A stretch of 64,000 nt of DNA from Isoetes taiwanensis (Eukaryota; Streptophyta; Lycopodiopsida; Isoetales; Isoetaceae). This document shows, one piece after another, positions 52,064-62,725 of this stretch (position 1 is its first letter; every line of letters begins with the position of its first letter). The DNA lies in NCBI GenBank assembly GCA_021234155.1, contig JAJEKV010000032.1, positions 6,356,736 through 6,420,735 of the forward strand, written 5' to 3'. The position numbers and the translations under genes were made by a program. Under the pieces are notes generated by a model. That model was given only the letters and a program-made list of their open reading frames with translations, was not told the origin of the DNA and searched no databases.

Positions 52064-52793
52064 TGATACAGAGCGGCTCGGGGGAGTGGTTCAAGCCAGC
52101 AAGGGTTTAATGGCAAGGGCGTAAGAAAACCTATGGGGAAAATATATTTGCCTAAAGCTATAACGTGGCTGATAATCGGATGCTGATTTGTTGGAGCAAA
52201 AACCGACCCAGATTAACACAGCTTTGCCGGATCTATTAGAACAATGCCGAATCCTTTGTGTTTCAAGCTGATCTGCCTTTATTTGCCCGCCTTTACCTAT
52301 TTACAGTGGAAAAAGGGAGCATCCAAACTATTTCTGGCCGGTTTCCCTTTGTTTGATTCTTCTTGCCTTTTTCTACGAAGCTATTAACAGAAGCAAGAAA
52401 GGGCAATCCGGAAGCAGGCCTTTTAGTCTGTATAAATAAGTGAAGAACCCAGCACTTATGTAGGCGATCCATCTGTGATTAACCTTTGTCATTGGCTGAA
52501 GCATCCGATCCTGCACTGTTACCCGCCCTTGTCTCGCTCTAAGCTACTGCCATACAAGCCACAGCCCTTGCCAGCACCGCCTTGCTGCTGTTAGGAGTGA
52601 AGATCCCTGTTGGTGGCAGGATAACGATTTCCTTTGCATGCTTGAACCCAGTTGGGTGGATAAGAGAGCTCTTATCAAGTTGTTCCGGCTCTAAGCCGAT
52701 TGTGTATTTCTAAATAACTGAATTTATTTCCTGTTGTTTACTTTGTGGCTATAAGTTGAGGCCGCCCATTGTGCAATTTCTTCAATTGTATCA
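52064..52793 (+). repeat. 5' LTR (730 bp)
   Basis: TGATACA...TGTATCA. Its last 59 bases recur exactly as the surviving piece of the 3' LTR. Confidence 0.85.
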
Positions 52794-52795
52794 AG

Positions 52796-52807
52796 TGGTA
52801 TCAGAGC
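52796..52807 (+). promoter_or_regulatory. primer-binding site (tRNA-iMet)
   Basis: TGGTATCAGAGC, two bases after the LTR end, complementary to the plant initiator tRNA-Met 3' end. Confidence 0.92.
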
Positions 52808-52834
52808 CTAGATTCTATTCCCATATCCTGTGTA

Positions 52835-53539
52835 ATGGTCAACCTCTTTAATATCTTTGATCACCAGTACCAGCAGGCGTTAAGAACTGCGGATTCTATA
52901 GCCAAGCAAATTGCTAATCAAATCGCTTTACCACCGCCTACATCTGAGCAAGATTATCAAACCAAGTTGGAGCAAATAGCTTTGCTTTATGGATTCTTAC
53001 CTAGTAGCTCCCAGCCTCCACTTCCAAATCAACCTCCACCTGCTAATCTGCCGCCGCCTGCGAATTCCCCGCCAAATTCTCCTAATCCAGCTAATGCCTC
53101 AGCCAGGATTAAATGGCTGCAGAAAGTGGAGGGCATGCCGACTTTCTCCGGGAAAAAGAGGAGTCCCCCTACAGTTATGGGATTCTTAGCTACATGGGAA
53201 AGTTTTTTTAAAAGAGTTGGAGCCACTGAGTTGCAGAAACTTCAGGCTATGGATAAGTATCTTATCGATGTAGCCCGAATTTGGTGGCAGGGAAGGAAGA
53301 AAATGGTCCCGGTGATTAAGACATGGCAGGAATTTAAAAGAGCCTTCGAAAGCCATAATTTACCTGCAAGTTACTATGTAGACCTCCGAAGGGAATGGGA
53401 TATATTCACACATGGGGAACGAGAATCTGTTTACCAGTACACAAGTAAATTTAACCACCTGTCGGTTCAAATGGAAGGTCTCAGTGACAAGGAGTTAACC
53501 AGAAAATTTATGTCTGTTTACTTTGTGGCTATAAGTTGA
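52835..53539 (+). pseudogene. retrotransposon Gag, truncated at the 3' LTR junction
   Basis: The open frame extends back into the LTR (52769), so the first ATG after the primer site, at 52835, was chosen (234 aa). A Pro/Ala/Asn-rich linker (PPLPNQPPPANLPPPANS, about residues 58-85) precedes a Retrotrans_gag-like core: FLATWESFFKRVGATE, YLIDVARIWWQGRKK, WQEFKRAFESHNLP and YYVDLRREWDIFTHGERESV. The frame crosses the deletion junction and ends in LTR sequence (FVAIS). The zinc knuckle, protease and polymerase are missing. Confidence 0.85.
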
Positions 53540-53573
53540 GGCCGCCCATTGTGCAATTTCTTCAATTGTATCA
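53515..53573 (+). repeat. residual 3' LTR (59 bp)
   Basis: Exact copy of the end of the 5' LTR. The deletion junction carries a short TGT microhomology. Confidence 0.9.
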
Positions 53574-53882
53574 CTGCCATGGGATTATGTCCTCCTTATC
53601 TGCCGATCTAGTCCCGCCACCCACAACCTGGCAGGCTCTTATTCACAAGCCTCATTAATTAGGAATTAATAGGGCTATATAAATACATCAACTACTAAGG
53701 CTTTCAGGGTCTCTACCTCCCTTCCCAATACACAGGAATGCGCATAGAATGGAACATCATCATCCATAGAATTGAAATATAGAATAACATCTAATTTATC
53801 TATCTAAACATACATGGTTAGGTTCCTTTGTTAGGGCTTGTGATCTCAGAGTCTATAAGTCCTTTAAGGCTAATCTAACATG

Positions 53883-54970
53883 CTAAACCAGCTCATTCGG
53901 ACTAAAAGTCAGCATTGCACAACAGACTTGCGATTTACCTAAACTTTGGCCCTCCGGGACAATCTCGAGTTGATCGTCCATCATTTCCAATAACTCTATT
54001 GTCTCCAATACCTCCTTTGGATTAGGATTGTGCCTCTTCAGGAGACTTATGTGGAAGACTCTATGGATTTTGAGGTGTGCTGGCAGGTCCAACTTGTAGG
54101 ATTGGTTACTTATTCTTTTGGTTATCCTGAATGGCCCTGCCCACCTTGGAGCAAGCTTCTTGCAATTGCCGATGCAGAGCTTCGCTTGTTTGACCTTGAT
54201 CTTCAGCCAAACGCTGTCCCCTACTTGGAACTCCCTTATTATTCTGTGTTTACCAACTATGCTTTTCTGCTGGCTCCTTGCTGCTAGAAGATATCCTCGC
54301 ACTTCCTCCACCAACTGTTGCATGTCGGCTAGCATCTGCTGGGATACTTCTACCTTGGACACGGGATTATGCCAAGTGTCTGGGGTCAAGTATTGGTAGT
54401 CGTAGTTGATCATGAATGGCAACATTTGAGATGACCCCTGCTTGGTTCTATTGTATGAAAACTCCACCAAGTGAATATAATCGTCCCACTTTGATTGCTT
54501 GTTCTAGACGTAATTCCTCAACATATCTTCAAGTATTCGATTTGTACGCTTAGTCTGCCCATCCGTCTGAGGGTGATATGTCGTGCTCATCGACAACTTC
54601 GACTGAATGGTGGTGAAGAGATCTTGCCAAAATGCACTCATGAACTTTGAATCCCTATCAGAGATTATCTCCCTTGGCATCCTATGGAATCAGAAGATCT
54701 CCTTTGTGAACAATACGACAGTATCCAATGTTGTGTCCGTGGTCCTGCATGGCATAAATTGCGTCATTTTCGACAACTTGCCGACTACTACCATTAAGAC
54801 ATCCTTGCCCCTTATGGTTCTAGGGAGCCCTGTTATGGCTCTAACGCTCCTACGCTCCTGGAATTCGAAGGTATTCTGCCTTCGTCTGCTGACATAACTG
54901 ACATTCTTGAATATATCTAGCTATCTACTTCTTCATGCCAGGCTAGTAATAGCTACTTCTTATCTTGAAG
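53883..54970 (-). pseudogene. Ty3/gypsy integrase
   Basis: A zinc-finger-like HDTHNSPIFGHTG block (end of the 55218-54943 frame) is followed by core pieces IISDRDSKFMSAFWQDL and TTYHPQTDGQTKRTNR. The residue expected to be the catalytic Glu in the second block is Lys (AAG, about 54560). The last 195-codon frame (54470-53883) has EFSYNRTKQGSSQMLPF, FQVGDSVWLKIK, GPFRITKRISNQSYKLDLP and HRVFHISLLKRHNPNP, the C-terminal GPF/Y-like module. Non-functional. Confidence 0.86.
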
Positions 54971-55520
54971 TAGGTTTTTATGAAACCTGTGTGGCCGAAT
55001 ATTGGGCTATTGTGCGTGTCATGGAGTATTAACTTTCGGACTCCGGATGACTCTGATACGCACAATTTATTCTTATGGTACAATAGGTTACCTTCCTTCT
55101 TAAAATGCTTGAAGGTTTCCCTCTCTTTGTCCGTTCTTGCCTCCTTGAAAATGCTTGTCCATGCTTCCTTAAAGTCTCGATCCATTGGTAACGTCTCTTT
55201 ATCTTCTTGCCAACTCACTGGTGAGTGTTGATATGGCGTTGCAATGGACTCTCATCGTCAAATGTGCCTTGAGAGCACGTCCGCAACCACGTAGAGCTTG
55301 CCTGGCTTGTACACGATGTCAAAATCGTACTCCTCCAGGAACTCCATCCATCTCCTTTGTCTCAAGTTGAGATGTGGTTCGGTGAAGACATATTGTAGAT
55401 TCTGATGGTCCATATCTCATTGGAATTTTCTTTCCAATAGATAGTGTCTCCATATTCTCAACACTCTCACCACTGCTAACAACTCCTGGTCATGGGTTGG
55501 GTAGCGCGTTTCGGCATCAT

Positions 55521-56854
55521 TCATCTTCCTTGAATCATACGCCTCTCCTCCTGCGTTAAGACTGCTCCTATTGCAATCTTGCTAGCATCGGTTTCCACCA
55601 ATTTATCCTTCTCTGGATCTGGCAATGTCAAAACTGGGTCCGTCATTAAAGCTTCCTTCCAGGTCTCAAATGCTGCTTGGGCCTTCTTTTGCCAATGACC
55701 TGTCCAATCTTTGATGTTCTCTGTTTTGGTGAGGTCCGTTAGCAGTGTTGCTATCTTGGCAAAGTTCCTGACGAACCTTCTATAATGCCTTGCTAGGCCG
55801 AGGAAGCTTCTCGCTTCATGAATGTTCTTCGGTGCTGGCCAATCAATTACCGCTTCAATCTTTGCAGGGTTAGTGGAAATCCCTTCTGCTGAAATTACAT
55901 GCTCCAAGTACTCCACTCTTTCAGTGGTAAACTTTGCATAAAGTTGATGCCTCCTTAATTTTTCAAGTACCTTCCTCGAGTGTTGGGCATGCTCCTCCAG
56001 GAACTTACTATACATCAAGATGTTGTCAAAGAAAACTATGATGAACCTATCTAGAAATTCACGAAAAATGTCGTTCATGAGTCCCATGAATATCATTAGG
56101 GTGTTGGACAACCCAAATGGCATCACTGTGAACTGGTAATGGCCATATCTCATTCTAAATGCAGTCTTATGAATGTCTTCTTCCTTGATCCTGATCTGAT
56201 GATAGCCTGACCTCAAGTCTATCTTGGAGAAAACCTTTGCACCTTGCAGATGATCCATCAAATCATCTGATCGGGGCAGCGCATACTTGTTCTTGATGAT
56301 GTGCTTGTCCAATTGACGATAGTCAATGCACATTCTTAAACTTCCATCTTTCTTCTTGACAAATAGGATCGGCGCCCCAAATGGGGAGACACTAGGTCTT
56401 ATAAACCCTAGATCTAGGAACTCTTGCAATTGCTTCTTCAATCCTGTGAGGTGACATTTTGTAAAGTGCTTTAGTTGTGGGCTTAGTCCTTAGTTCAAGT
56501 GCTATTTCACACTCGACTCCCCTGTAAGGTGGAAGCTTGTTTGATCTTATCTGGAAACAAATCATGGAATTCCTTCACTAGCTTAGCTATTGGCTTCCAT
56601 AGCTTGTTCAATCCTTTGACCTCCTTGTCTTCCTCTATTTCTAGTTCATCCACTTCGAGCTTAAAGACATAGGCCACTTTCTCCTTCTTTATGCATCTAA
56701 GTAACTTCTTACTAGATATGCATTGCATGATTGGGGTGACTTCTTTACCTGTTATCTCAACGACTCTCCTATTTGGCACCGTTAAGGTCACTTTCCGGTT
56801 CCCCCAATCAGTCACAACCCCAACCGGGCCAAGATATTCCATGCCTATGATCAA
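55521..56854 (-). pseudogene. Ty3/gypsy protease end, reverse transcriptase and start of RNase H
   Basis: The first frame (56854-56507) has the protease-end motif MIIGMEYLGPVGV and an acidic linker. The RT frame (56441-55521) shows [67 protein letters not shown], the palm motif read as [11 protein letters not shown], and [16 protein letters not shown]. The normal palm is YxDD, so the second Asp is Asn here and the polymerase should be dead. [16 protein letters not shown] starts RNase H and then the frame fails. RT blocks are otherwise well kept. Confidence 0.92.
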
Positions 56855-57174
56855 GTCATACCAATGTTGATACCTGGCAAGTCTATGTCAACGTTGATCC
56901 TCTTTTACGCTGTGTCGGATTGCCCCACTTGCCAACACAACAGGCCTTGGGCTTCACTGCTTTGAAGTAGTTTGAACCACCCGCTTGCTCTTTATCCTTG
57001 AAGCTGACCTGCTTCTTGTCCTTACTTCCCAAAATTTACATACCTTGCTTCCCATAGTTTTCATTGTACTAAGGCCTAGCAGCTGCCAGGCTTGTTGCTC
57101 TTGGACTATAGCTTGGTAGCTTTCTCCTTATCCTGATAGTATTGCTGCTTTTGTCCACTACTTTGGGGACCTGT

Positions 57175-57960
57175 TTATTGTAAGCTCACAGCCTTGGACT
57201 CTGCTTCCGACACTGTTTTGGAGTTGATAGCTCTCACAAGCCTCATGATCTCCTCATTCAAGCCCTCAATATACCCCTCCACTGCATGTCTTTCACTCAA
57301 CTTTGGCACATAGAGCCTCAGTTTCATAAATTCTTCGGTATACTTCTGCACCGTCTTATTGCCCTGCTCCAACCTGTAGAATTATTGCATCATCCATGGG
57401 CCTTGGCATAGCCCTTCCACCAAATTCTGGCCGCTACCTTGAGGTTAGTTGTTGCTACCCTGCCCTTGTCCTTATCTTTCATGCCGTAGGCATTCCCATA
57501 TTCTCTCATCTCGTCTAACCAGGCCTCAGCTTCCATCCCTGACCAGTTATTTTCTGAGAACTGCTCAAACTTCTTGGCTTTTAGCACATTGCTGAGTGCG
57601 AAGTCGACTTTCTTTTGGTAGTCAGCCTCGTTCCTACCTTTATCACGGTTCGGACCCTCCCTGCAGTCTTCCCGATCATTGTCCTACTCCTCCGATTCTG
57701 AGTCGAAGTGGCTGGTGTTGGAGGACGGTTCTCTTCCTTACCTTATCTATTCCGTCAGCAGGTATTTGGGGTAACTGGACATTCTGATCTGGTGCAATTG
57801 CTGCCCTTTCTACTAGTAAAGCTCTTATCTCCCAGATATCTGATCTCATCTGGGATATCTCTTCTTCTGAGGTTGGTGCCTCAAACTCCTGGAATGGGTT
57901 TCTTGGCTGGAATTATCGTGCGGAGGTTTGCTCTTCCTAAGGGTGTCGATTTTGCTCTAC
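57175..57960 (-). pseudogene. Ty3/gypsy Gag remnant
   Basis: Pieces are TSEEEISQMRSDIWEIRALL (about 57890-57830), then FEQFSENNWSGMEAEAWLDEM and ATTNLKVAARIWWKGYAK (57587-57390), then a shifted frame MEQGNKTVQKYTEEFMKLRLY and GYIEGLNEEIMRLVRA (57372-57175). These are typical Retrotrans_gag blocks. A trace of a CCHC-like knuckle (CCVGKWGN) appears near 56935. Confidence 0.8.
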
Positions 57961-58085
57961 GTTTTTGGGTGCTCTAGCTGCATAGACATTAGATTGCACT
58001 CTTATGATTAGCTTTTGTTTGTTGTTCAATGGTTGTTTGATGATATAGTTGTGGGGACAAAATATATCGAAGAATATTCATAATG

Positions 58086-59772
58086 TCAACAAAATATATT
58101 CATAAGATAAACTATTATTACAATGATTGATAGAGAGAAAATTTTAATCCATTCGTGGAATCTTCGATATGCAGGATGGACTTCCAAGAACTTTTTTCCT
58201 TGGGGTATACCAACCGTACGTCCCAAGTTCCTGAGAATGTTGGTGGGTGTTCCACCTTGCAATGCTGTAACTAACTCTTCCACCCTTCGGTCCGAAGTAT
58301 AGGCCGTAGTGACGACTAATCTGCCCTGTCGTCGGTAAGAGACCGTAAAGTCGAAGATGCTCAGCACTATTATCCTCTTCACTAGTATGACGTGGTCAAT
58401 GTTTTGAGGCATCTGTGCATGTCTGCCAAATAATGAGAAGGCAATGAGCATCAACATCCCTTCTTCTCCATGTGGGCTGAATTGTCGGTATACCATTGCT
58501 ATCCTTCTGTCGGTGAGGAGTGGAAGGTAATATCTGAGGGCCTTGTCATGTCCTCCTTCTCCTGCCTCTTCTCCGGTCCTGATGCCAGCCCTGTGCCTCC
58601 CGGAATACTCGTCCACCGGTACTACTGTCAGGTCCCCATAATCCGCGAATATGGACCTGAAGGAGGTCAAGTTGACCTCGCTTCTGCCGACCTTGGTTGG
58701 TGCCATTGATGAAGAGCTGGGCAAGAGTGCGCTCATCGTCTTGCTCCAAATGCCCATCCATTCTTGGATGGCAATGAATTCCTTCACCGAAGGCAGTTCC
58801 TATTGAGTCATCATCTGTCGGATATTATTGTAGGCCTCGATATCGGATGATGACTCCCCGGTATAGGTGTGGGCTTCCCAGATGCTGATGGGGAAGTCTT
58901 GAGTTTCCCAGTCGATGAAGTCATCAAGGTCGGGCTGTTGGCGTAGGAGGTGTAGGAGCTCGTTCATCCTGTATCCTCTGTCTCTATACTCTGGGAGATT
59001 CTTGATATCGTGCATCAGGAGATACTCTTGGCCTTCGATGATGACTGGGGTTAAGCTATTGATGCCTAACTCATGCGGGAGCTATCCTTGTCATTCTCAG
59101 GCCTTCGTCGAAGCCATGAAGTTCTTGATCTGCTGCTGCTGTTCTTAGACAGGGTCAACGTCGATGAGGTCTTCGGCATCATATCCATGTCCACCTTCTT
59201 CCTCTCCTCCTGTTCTGAGCCTTCATATTCGAGGAGCAGCTGCTCTTCTGCTGTGGAGGCAGGGGGTTCTATGTTCATTAGCTGAATAGAAGGCTCTCCT
59301 ATTTGAGTTTGGGCTCTATGGGATAAGAAGATGGCTACATTAGCAGTATAAGAGAAATATCTCTTCTTGTTTATGGTTATGGTCATGTAGGCATGCGACT
59401 GGCTCTATTTTCTAAGTACTTGTCGTTGTTTGGAACATCACTCAGTGCGGCTCGAAGAGCTATCTTAGGTACAAAGTACCCTATGCATGGGGGGGGCTCT
59501 ACCAATGAAGGGCCTATCCTAGCATGGAACTCTCGCATGATGTCTTGGTAGAATGGTGTGGCATCTATAGTGGCATCTACATCAATTTCTTTCTGGAAGA
59601 CAGCAAAGACAAAGTTGATGTCGGCCTCTGCTACATGAGCATTGGTGTTGTACCATCGCCTGAATGAAGAAGTAACTATGACGCTAATGTGGATGGGTTC
59701 AACAAACAGATGTGTCAGCGCCTTTGTGAGCAGGAAAATCCCCTTGGAATGAGGAGTGAGACTGTAGGATGC
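58086..59772 (-). pseudogene. unrecognised ~560-codon coding remnant
   Basis: Three collinear minus-strand blocks. Block 1 (59772-59393) contains KGIFLLTKALTHLFVEPIH, SFRRWYNTNAHVAEADINFV and GPSLVEPPPCIGYFVPKIAL. Block 2 (59386 to about 59150) contains MTITINKKRYFSYTANVA and an acidic stretch. Block 3 (about 59110-58086) contains GINSLTPVIIEGQEYLLMHD, LLHLLRQQPDLDDFIDWETQ, one in-frame TAG at 58800-58802, then KALRYYLPLLTDRRIAMVY, FSPHGEEGMLMLIAFSLFGR and a hydrophobic C-terminus. It took one or two frameshifts and one stop to break it, so it was recently a single protein. I recognise no family. The order and composition could suit a capsid- or nucleocapsid-type viral protein or an extra ORF of the adjacent retroelement, but that is a guess. 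Confidence 0.5.
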
Positions 59773-59788
59773 AAATGAGGGTTGTGGG

Positions 59789-59798
59789 TATATTTATA
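59789..59798 (-). promoter_or_regulatory. TATA box
   Basis: TATAAATATA on the minus strand, about 20-30 bases upstream of the first open codons of the unrecognised coding remnant. Sequence and position fit a plant RNA polymerase II core promoter. The CAAATTAGGGTTCTGCC before it resembles plant promoter-proximal sequence. Confidence 0.5.
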
Positions 59799-59810
59799 GG
59801 CAGAACCCTA

Positions 59811-60889
59811 ATTTGTGAAATTTTTAGGGTTTAGATATATGTATCACTTCAAGGCGGGCCTAGGCTTGATATCTAGTAGTCTATAGCATCTAACAATGAA
59901 GGTCCTCGTAAATTTTGTATCTACGAAATTTTCTAGTACATTGCATAAGCATGTGTCAAAAGAATGTATCTACATGGCCAAAAATATAAGTCTAATGCGA
60001 AACAGTTAAAGTCTTGAGATTCAAGTAAAAATCCACCTCATTCAGAGCAATCGAAAGATCAACTTCTGTGTAGCCCATCAAAGTGCTTGCACGTCTCTTA
60101 CTCTGGGCAAAACAGTAAACATGCAACCTGTGAAATAAACCACCTTGCTACATTTATTTCAATTATTATAACATCTTAGCATGCTCATGAAACCAGAAAA
60201 GAAAAGAGAGCTACCATTTCCAGACATCAATATCACGTCTAGGAAATTGGGTATATTGCCAAATAGTGAATGCAGCATTTGACAGATTCATATATTTATC
60301 TAAGAGAGTTCTATTTCATGAGAGTTCGCTTTTCGATCTTCAAAAGCCTCAAACCTCTATGAGTTTAAAGATATCTGAAAGGACATACAGCATTGGGGTA
60401 ATTTCCGGTTTCAAGAATGTTCCACCGTCTATGAGAGTTCTTATGATTATGTGATAATAATGTCAAGCTAAGAAAGAAAGCAAGAATTTATTCACATACA
60501 CAAAAGACCCTTAGCATCTTAATGTCCATGAAACCAAAATATGGACATGTAACATAAAAAGAAATCCCACAGTTTAGCATATTACAACTCAAATGTACAA
60601 ATGAAGTGTTAAAGAAAAAGGAAATCTCATGTGATTTGGAGGCAGTTTGGGTGAGTTATGGCTATTTATTTTGGACCACTCACACATTGTGTGAGAGGCC
60701 TGAGTTAAATTCTAACTAAGGGTCTGGGCGCACTCTGTGAGGGGTGGGCTCCTGTTTGGGTCCTAGATGACTCAAAAATTTTGGTATGAGGGCAGAATCC
60801 TGCTTATCTCGTGGAGTTAAGCCGGAATATGCCCTTAATTTCTAGTTATGAACTTGTCTAGGTATAGATCAGTGGTCAAACACTCACAT
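59811..60889. other. no supported gene
   Basis: Mostly AT-rich. At 60680-60770 and 60885-60950 two related blocks (CACTCACACATTGTGTGAGAGG and CACTCACATAGTGCGCGAGAGG) form an internal duplication, each followed by GAGTTAAATT. Confidence 0.5.
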
Positions 60890-60995
60890 AGTGCGCGAGA
60901 GGGCCGAGTTAAATTTTAACTTGGGGCCCTGGAGTGCAAAATTTTTGAGGGTTTTTTTGATGTGAGTTTAGAGGGTTTTCTGTATATAACCTATT
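60890..60995 (+). repeat. left arm of a possible terminal inverted repeat
   Basis: AGTGCGCGAGAGG...GGGCCCTGG...GAGGGTTTTTTTGA...TAGAGGGTTTT pairs in order with the reverse complement of 63870-63950. The arms are imperfect and lie about 3 kb apart. Confidence 0.45.
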
Positions 60996-61302
60996 TATAA
61001 ACGAAATGTTCTCGGTTTTTGTTGGTTCATGTGCTTAGAGTTGACTCTTCAATGTATACCTATATAGTGTATTTACATTTCATAAAGCACCACATTCAAA
61101 GACCCCAACATTATATCGTGAAACACATGGCTACTTGACCAGATAAAAGTACAATTAATATTAATATAAACTTATTTTTTTATTGAAGGACGTCATCAAT
61201 TATATCAATTATATGTCAATTATATCAATTATATGTTATGAATGTCCTTTAATTGTACCCTGGTCCATACAGTTGTATCTTGAAAGGCAAAATGAGAACG
61301 TA

Positions 61303-61530
61303 TATTGGAAGTCTTAACCTTGATGTGATGCATTAGATGTTAAGGGGTAATGTTTTTCCATTGCTCTCTTTTTATTGGAAGTCTTAACCTTGATGTGATA
61401 TATTAGATGTTAAGGGGTAATGTTTTTCCATTGCTCTCTTTTCATTCAGTTGGTCAATTGTCTCTGCTAAGGATGATACATTGCATCCCAATCTCAAGGG
61501 GTAATGCTTTTTCCTTGATCTCTTTTCATT
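61303..61530. repeat. tandem repeat, 70-bp unit
   Basis: Two nearly identical units start TATTGGAAGTCTTAACC at 61303 and 61373. A third partial, diverged unit (AAGGGGTAATGCTTTTTCC) lies at about 61496-61530. Confidence 0.9.
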
Positions 61531-61796
61531 TGGTTGGTCAATTGTGTCTGCTAACAATGCTAACAAGGAAGAAAGGCCTTTGCATAATTTCTGAAAGGTA
61601 GCTTATTCAAATATATGTGCGGCAGTATTTGCCCATAAAAACATAGAACAGGCATCCATGGAGCAAGGGCGCCCGCAGACACCATCTAAATGGCATCGAT
61701 CTGCAATGGAGCTTATGTTCTCTACATAAGAATAGGAATAATACTAACATTAGAATTTGTCCGGAGCAAGGGTGTGGGCACAATACGTCTGCAATG

Positions 61797-61900
61797 GAGC
61801 TTCTTATAATACAAAATAAAACATGAAAGAAACCAATCAAAGTGTAATGGATCTTCTTATAATACAAAAATAAAACATGAAAGAAACCAATCAAAGTGTC
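61797..61900. repeat. tandem duplication, 52-53-bp unit
   Basis: Two units containing TTCTTATAATACAAAA at 61801 and 61853, nearly identical. Confidence 0.9.
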
Positions 61901-61999
61901 AAGATGCAAGAAACATTAGAACTTATGAAAACACGATGCAACAATATGGCAATATTCAACCAAGAACTAAATAGAATGAATACGAAAGTTTACTGTCGC

Positions 62000-62290
62000 T
62001 ATAACGGACATGCGCCAGTGCACTAGGTATGGGGTAACAAGAACATAGCTAACAGACAAAATTCAAAAATATTTTGTACCTGTTTAGAGCATGTGCGCCG
62101 GCGCACTAGGCCTGGGATCAGAGTTTTAACGTATCTTGCTACCTTGCTACCTGTTTCAGAGTATGTGTGCCGGCGCCCTAGGCCTGGGTTAACGCTTTCA
62201 AAATACCTTGCTACCTGTTTCAGAGCATGTGCGCCGGCGCACTAGACCTAGAATAGGGGTTTTAAAATATCTTGCCACCTGTTTCAGAGA
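62000..62290. repeat. minisatellite with a GC-rich palindrome in each unit
   Basis: Three units of about 64-72 bp (landmarks 62094, 62166 and 62230) plus an older diverged one at 62007. Each has ACCTGTTTCAGAG then TGTGCGCCGGCGCACTAGG. The core TGCGCCGGCGCA is a perfect 12-bp palindrome and is GC-only apart from its end bases, in AT-rich DNA. Confidence 0.88.
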
Positions 62291-62725
62291 ATGGGCCAAA
62301 ATTTGTTTGCAAACAAATTTCCGTTGAGCATAAGCTATCAAGAAAAAAAAAAGATGCGATTGAACACAAAAAAGGCGTCCAAGAGATAAAGCTTTCCCTT
62401 GCATCGTTATATCGAGTTGAAAAAAACGTCATTTTCATTTCAGTTAGGCTTTCTCTTATATCATTATCATTATTATTATATCAAGTTGCAAATTTTGTGA
62501 ATATTTTATATATGAAGTTCCTTTAGCTTACACTAGAAAAATATTTTTTTTCCTTGAATGGGCACCAAGGTCAACGCCCATCTTTATGATACGTTAAATG
62601 ACCTCCCTATTAAAAAGTCATATTGCCTATAAAAAGTACCATAGTGAACAATACTATCTTACATCCAACAACCAAGTGAACAATATTGCCTTGCATCCAA
62701 CATGCAACGTTATAAATTGTTATAA

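Larger units (their letters stand above)
52064..53573 (+). mobile_element. deleted LTR retrotransposon with only gag left
   Basis: The 5' LTR begins TGATACA (52064) and ends TGTATCA (52793); these are perfect 7-bp inverted ends. The tRNA-iMet primer site follows after two bases. A gag frame comes next, and then the last 59 bases of the 3' LTR (53515-53573), identical to 52735-52793. The whole is flanked by CTGCC (52059-52063 and 53574-53578), a 5-bp target duplication. The pol region and about 670 bp of the 3' LTR are lost in one internal deletion. The identical 59-bp ends suggest a recent insertion. Confidence 0.88.
53883..57980 (-). mobile_element. decayed Ty3/gypsy LTR retrotransposon (internal region)
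   Basis: Minus-strand order is gag, protease, RT, RNase H, integrase, which is the Ty3/gypsy order. Several frameshifts and stops occur, and two catalytic residues are lost (see the parts). No convincing LTRs or primer site flank it. The 3' side runs into the LTR-like repeat at 53579-53870 and the 5' side into an unrelated coding remnant. No chromodomain was seen after the integrase. Confidence 0.88.

Noticed and set aside
54030-55370. Plus-strand frames over the gypsy region.
   Set aside because: Antisense to the integrase and RNase H; the minus-strand domains explain the sequence.
58086-59772. Naming the unknown remnant as a specific virus or retroelement protein.
   Set aside because: No signature motif was seen, so any family name would be unsupported.
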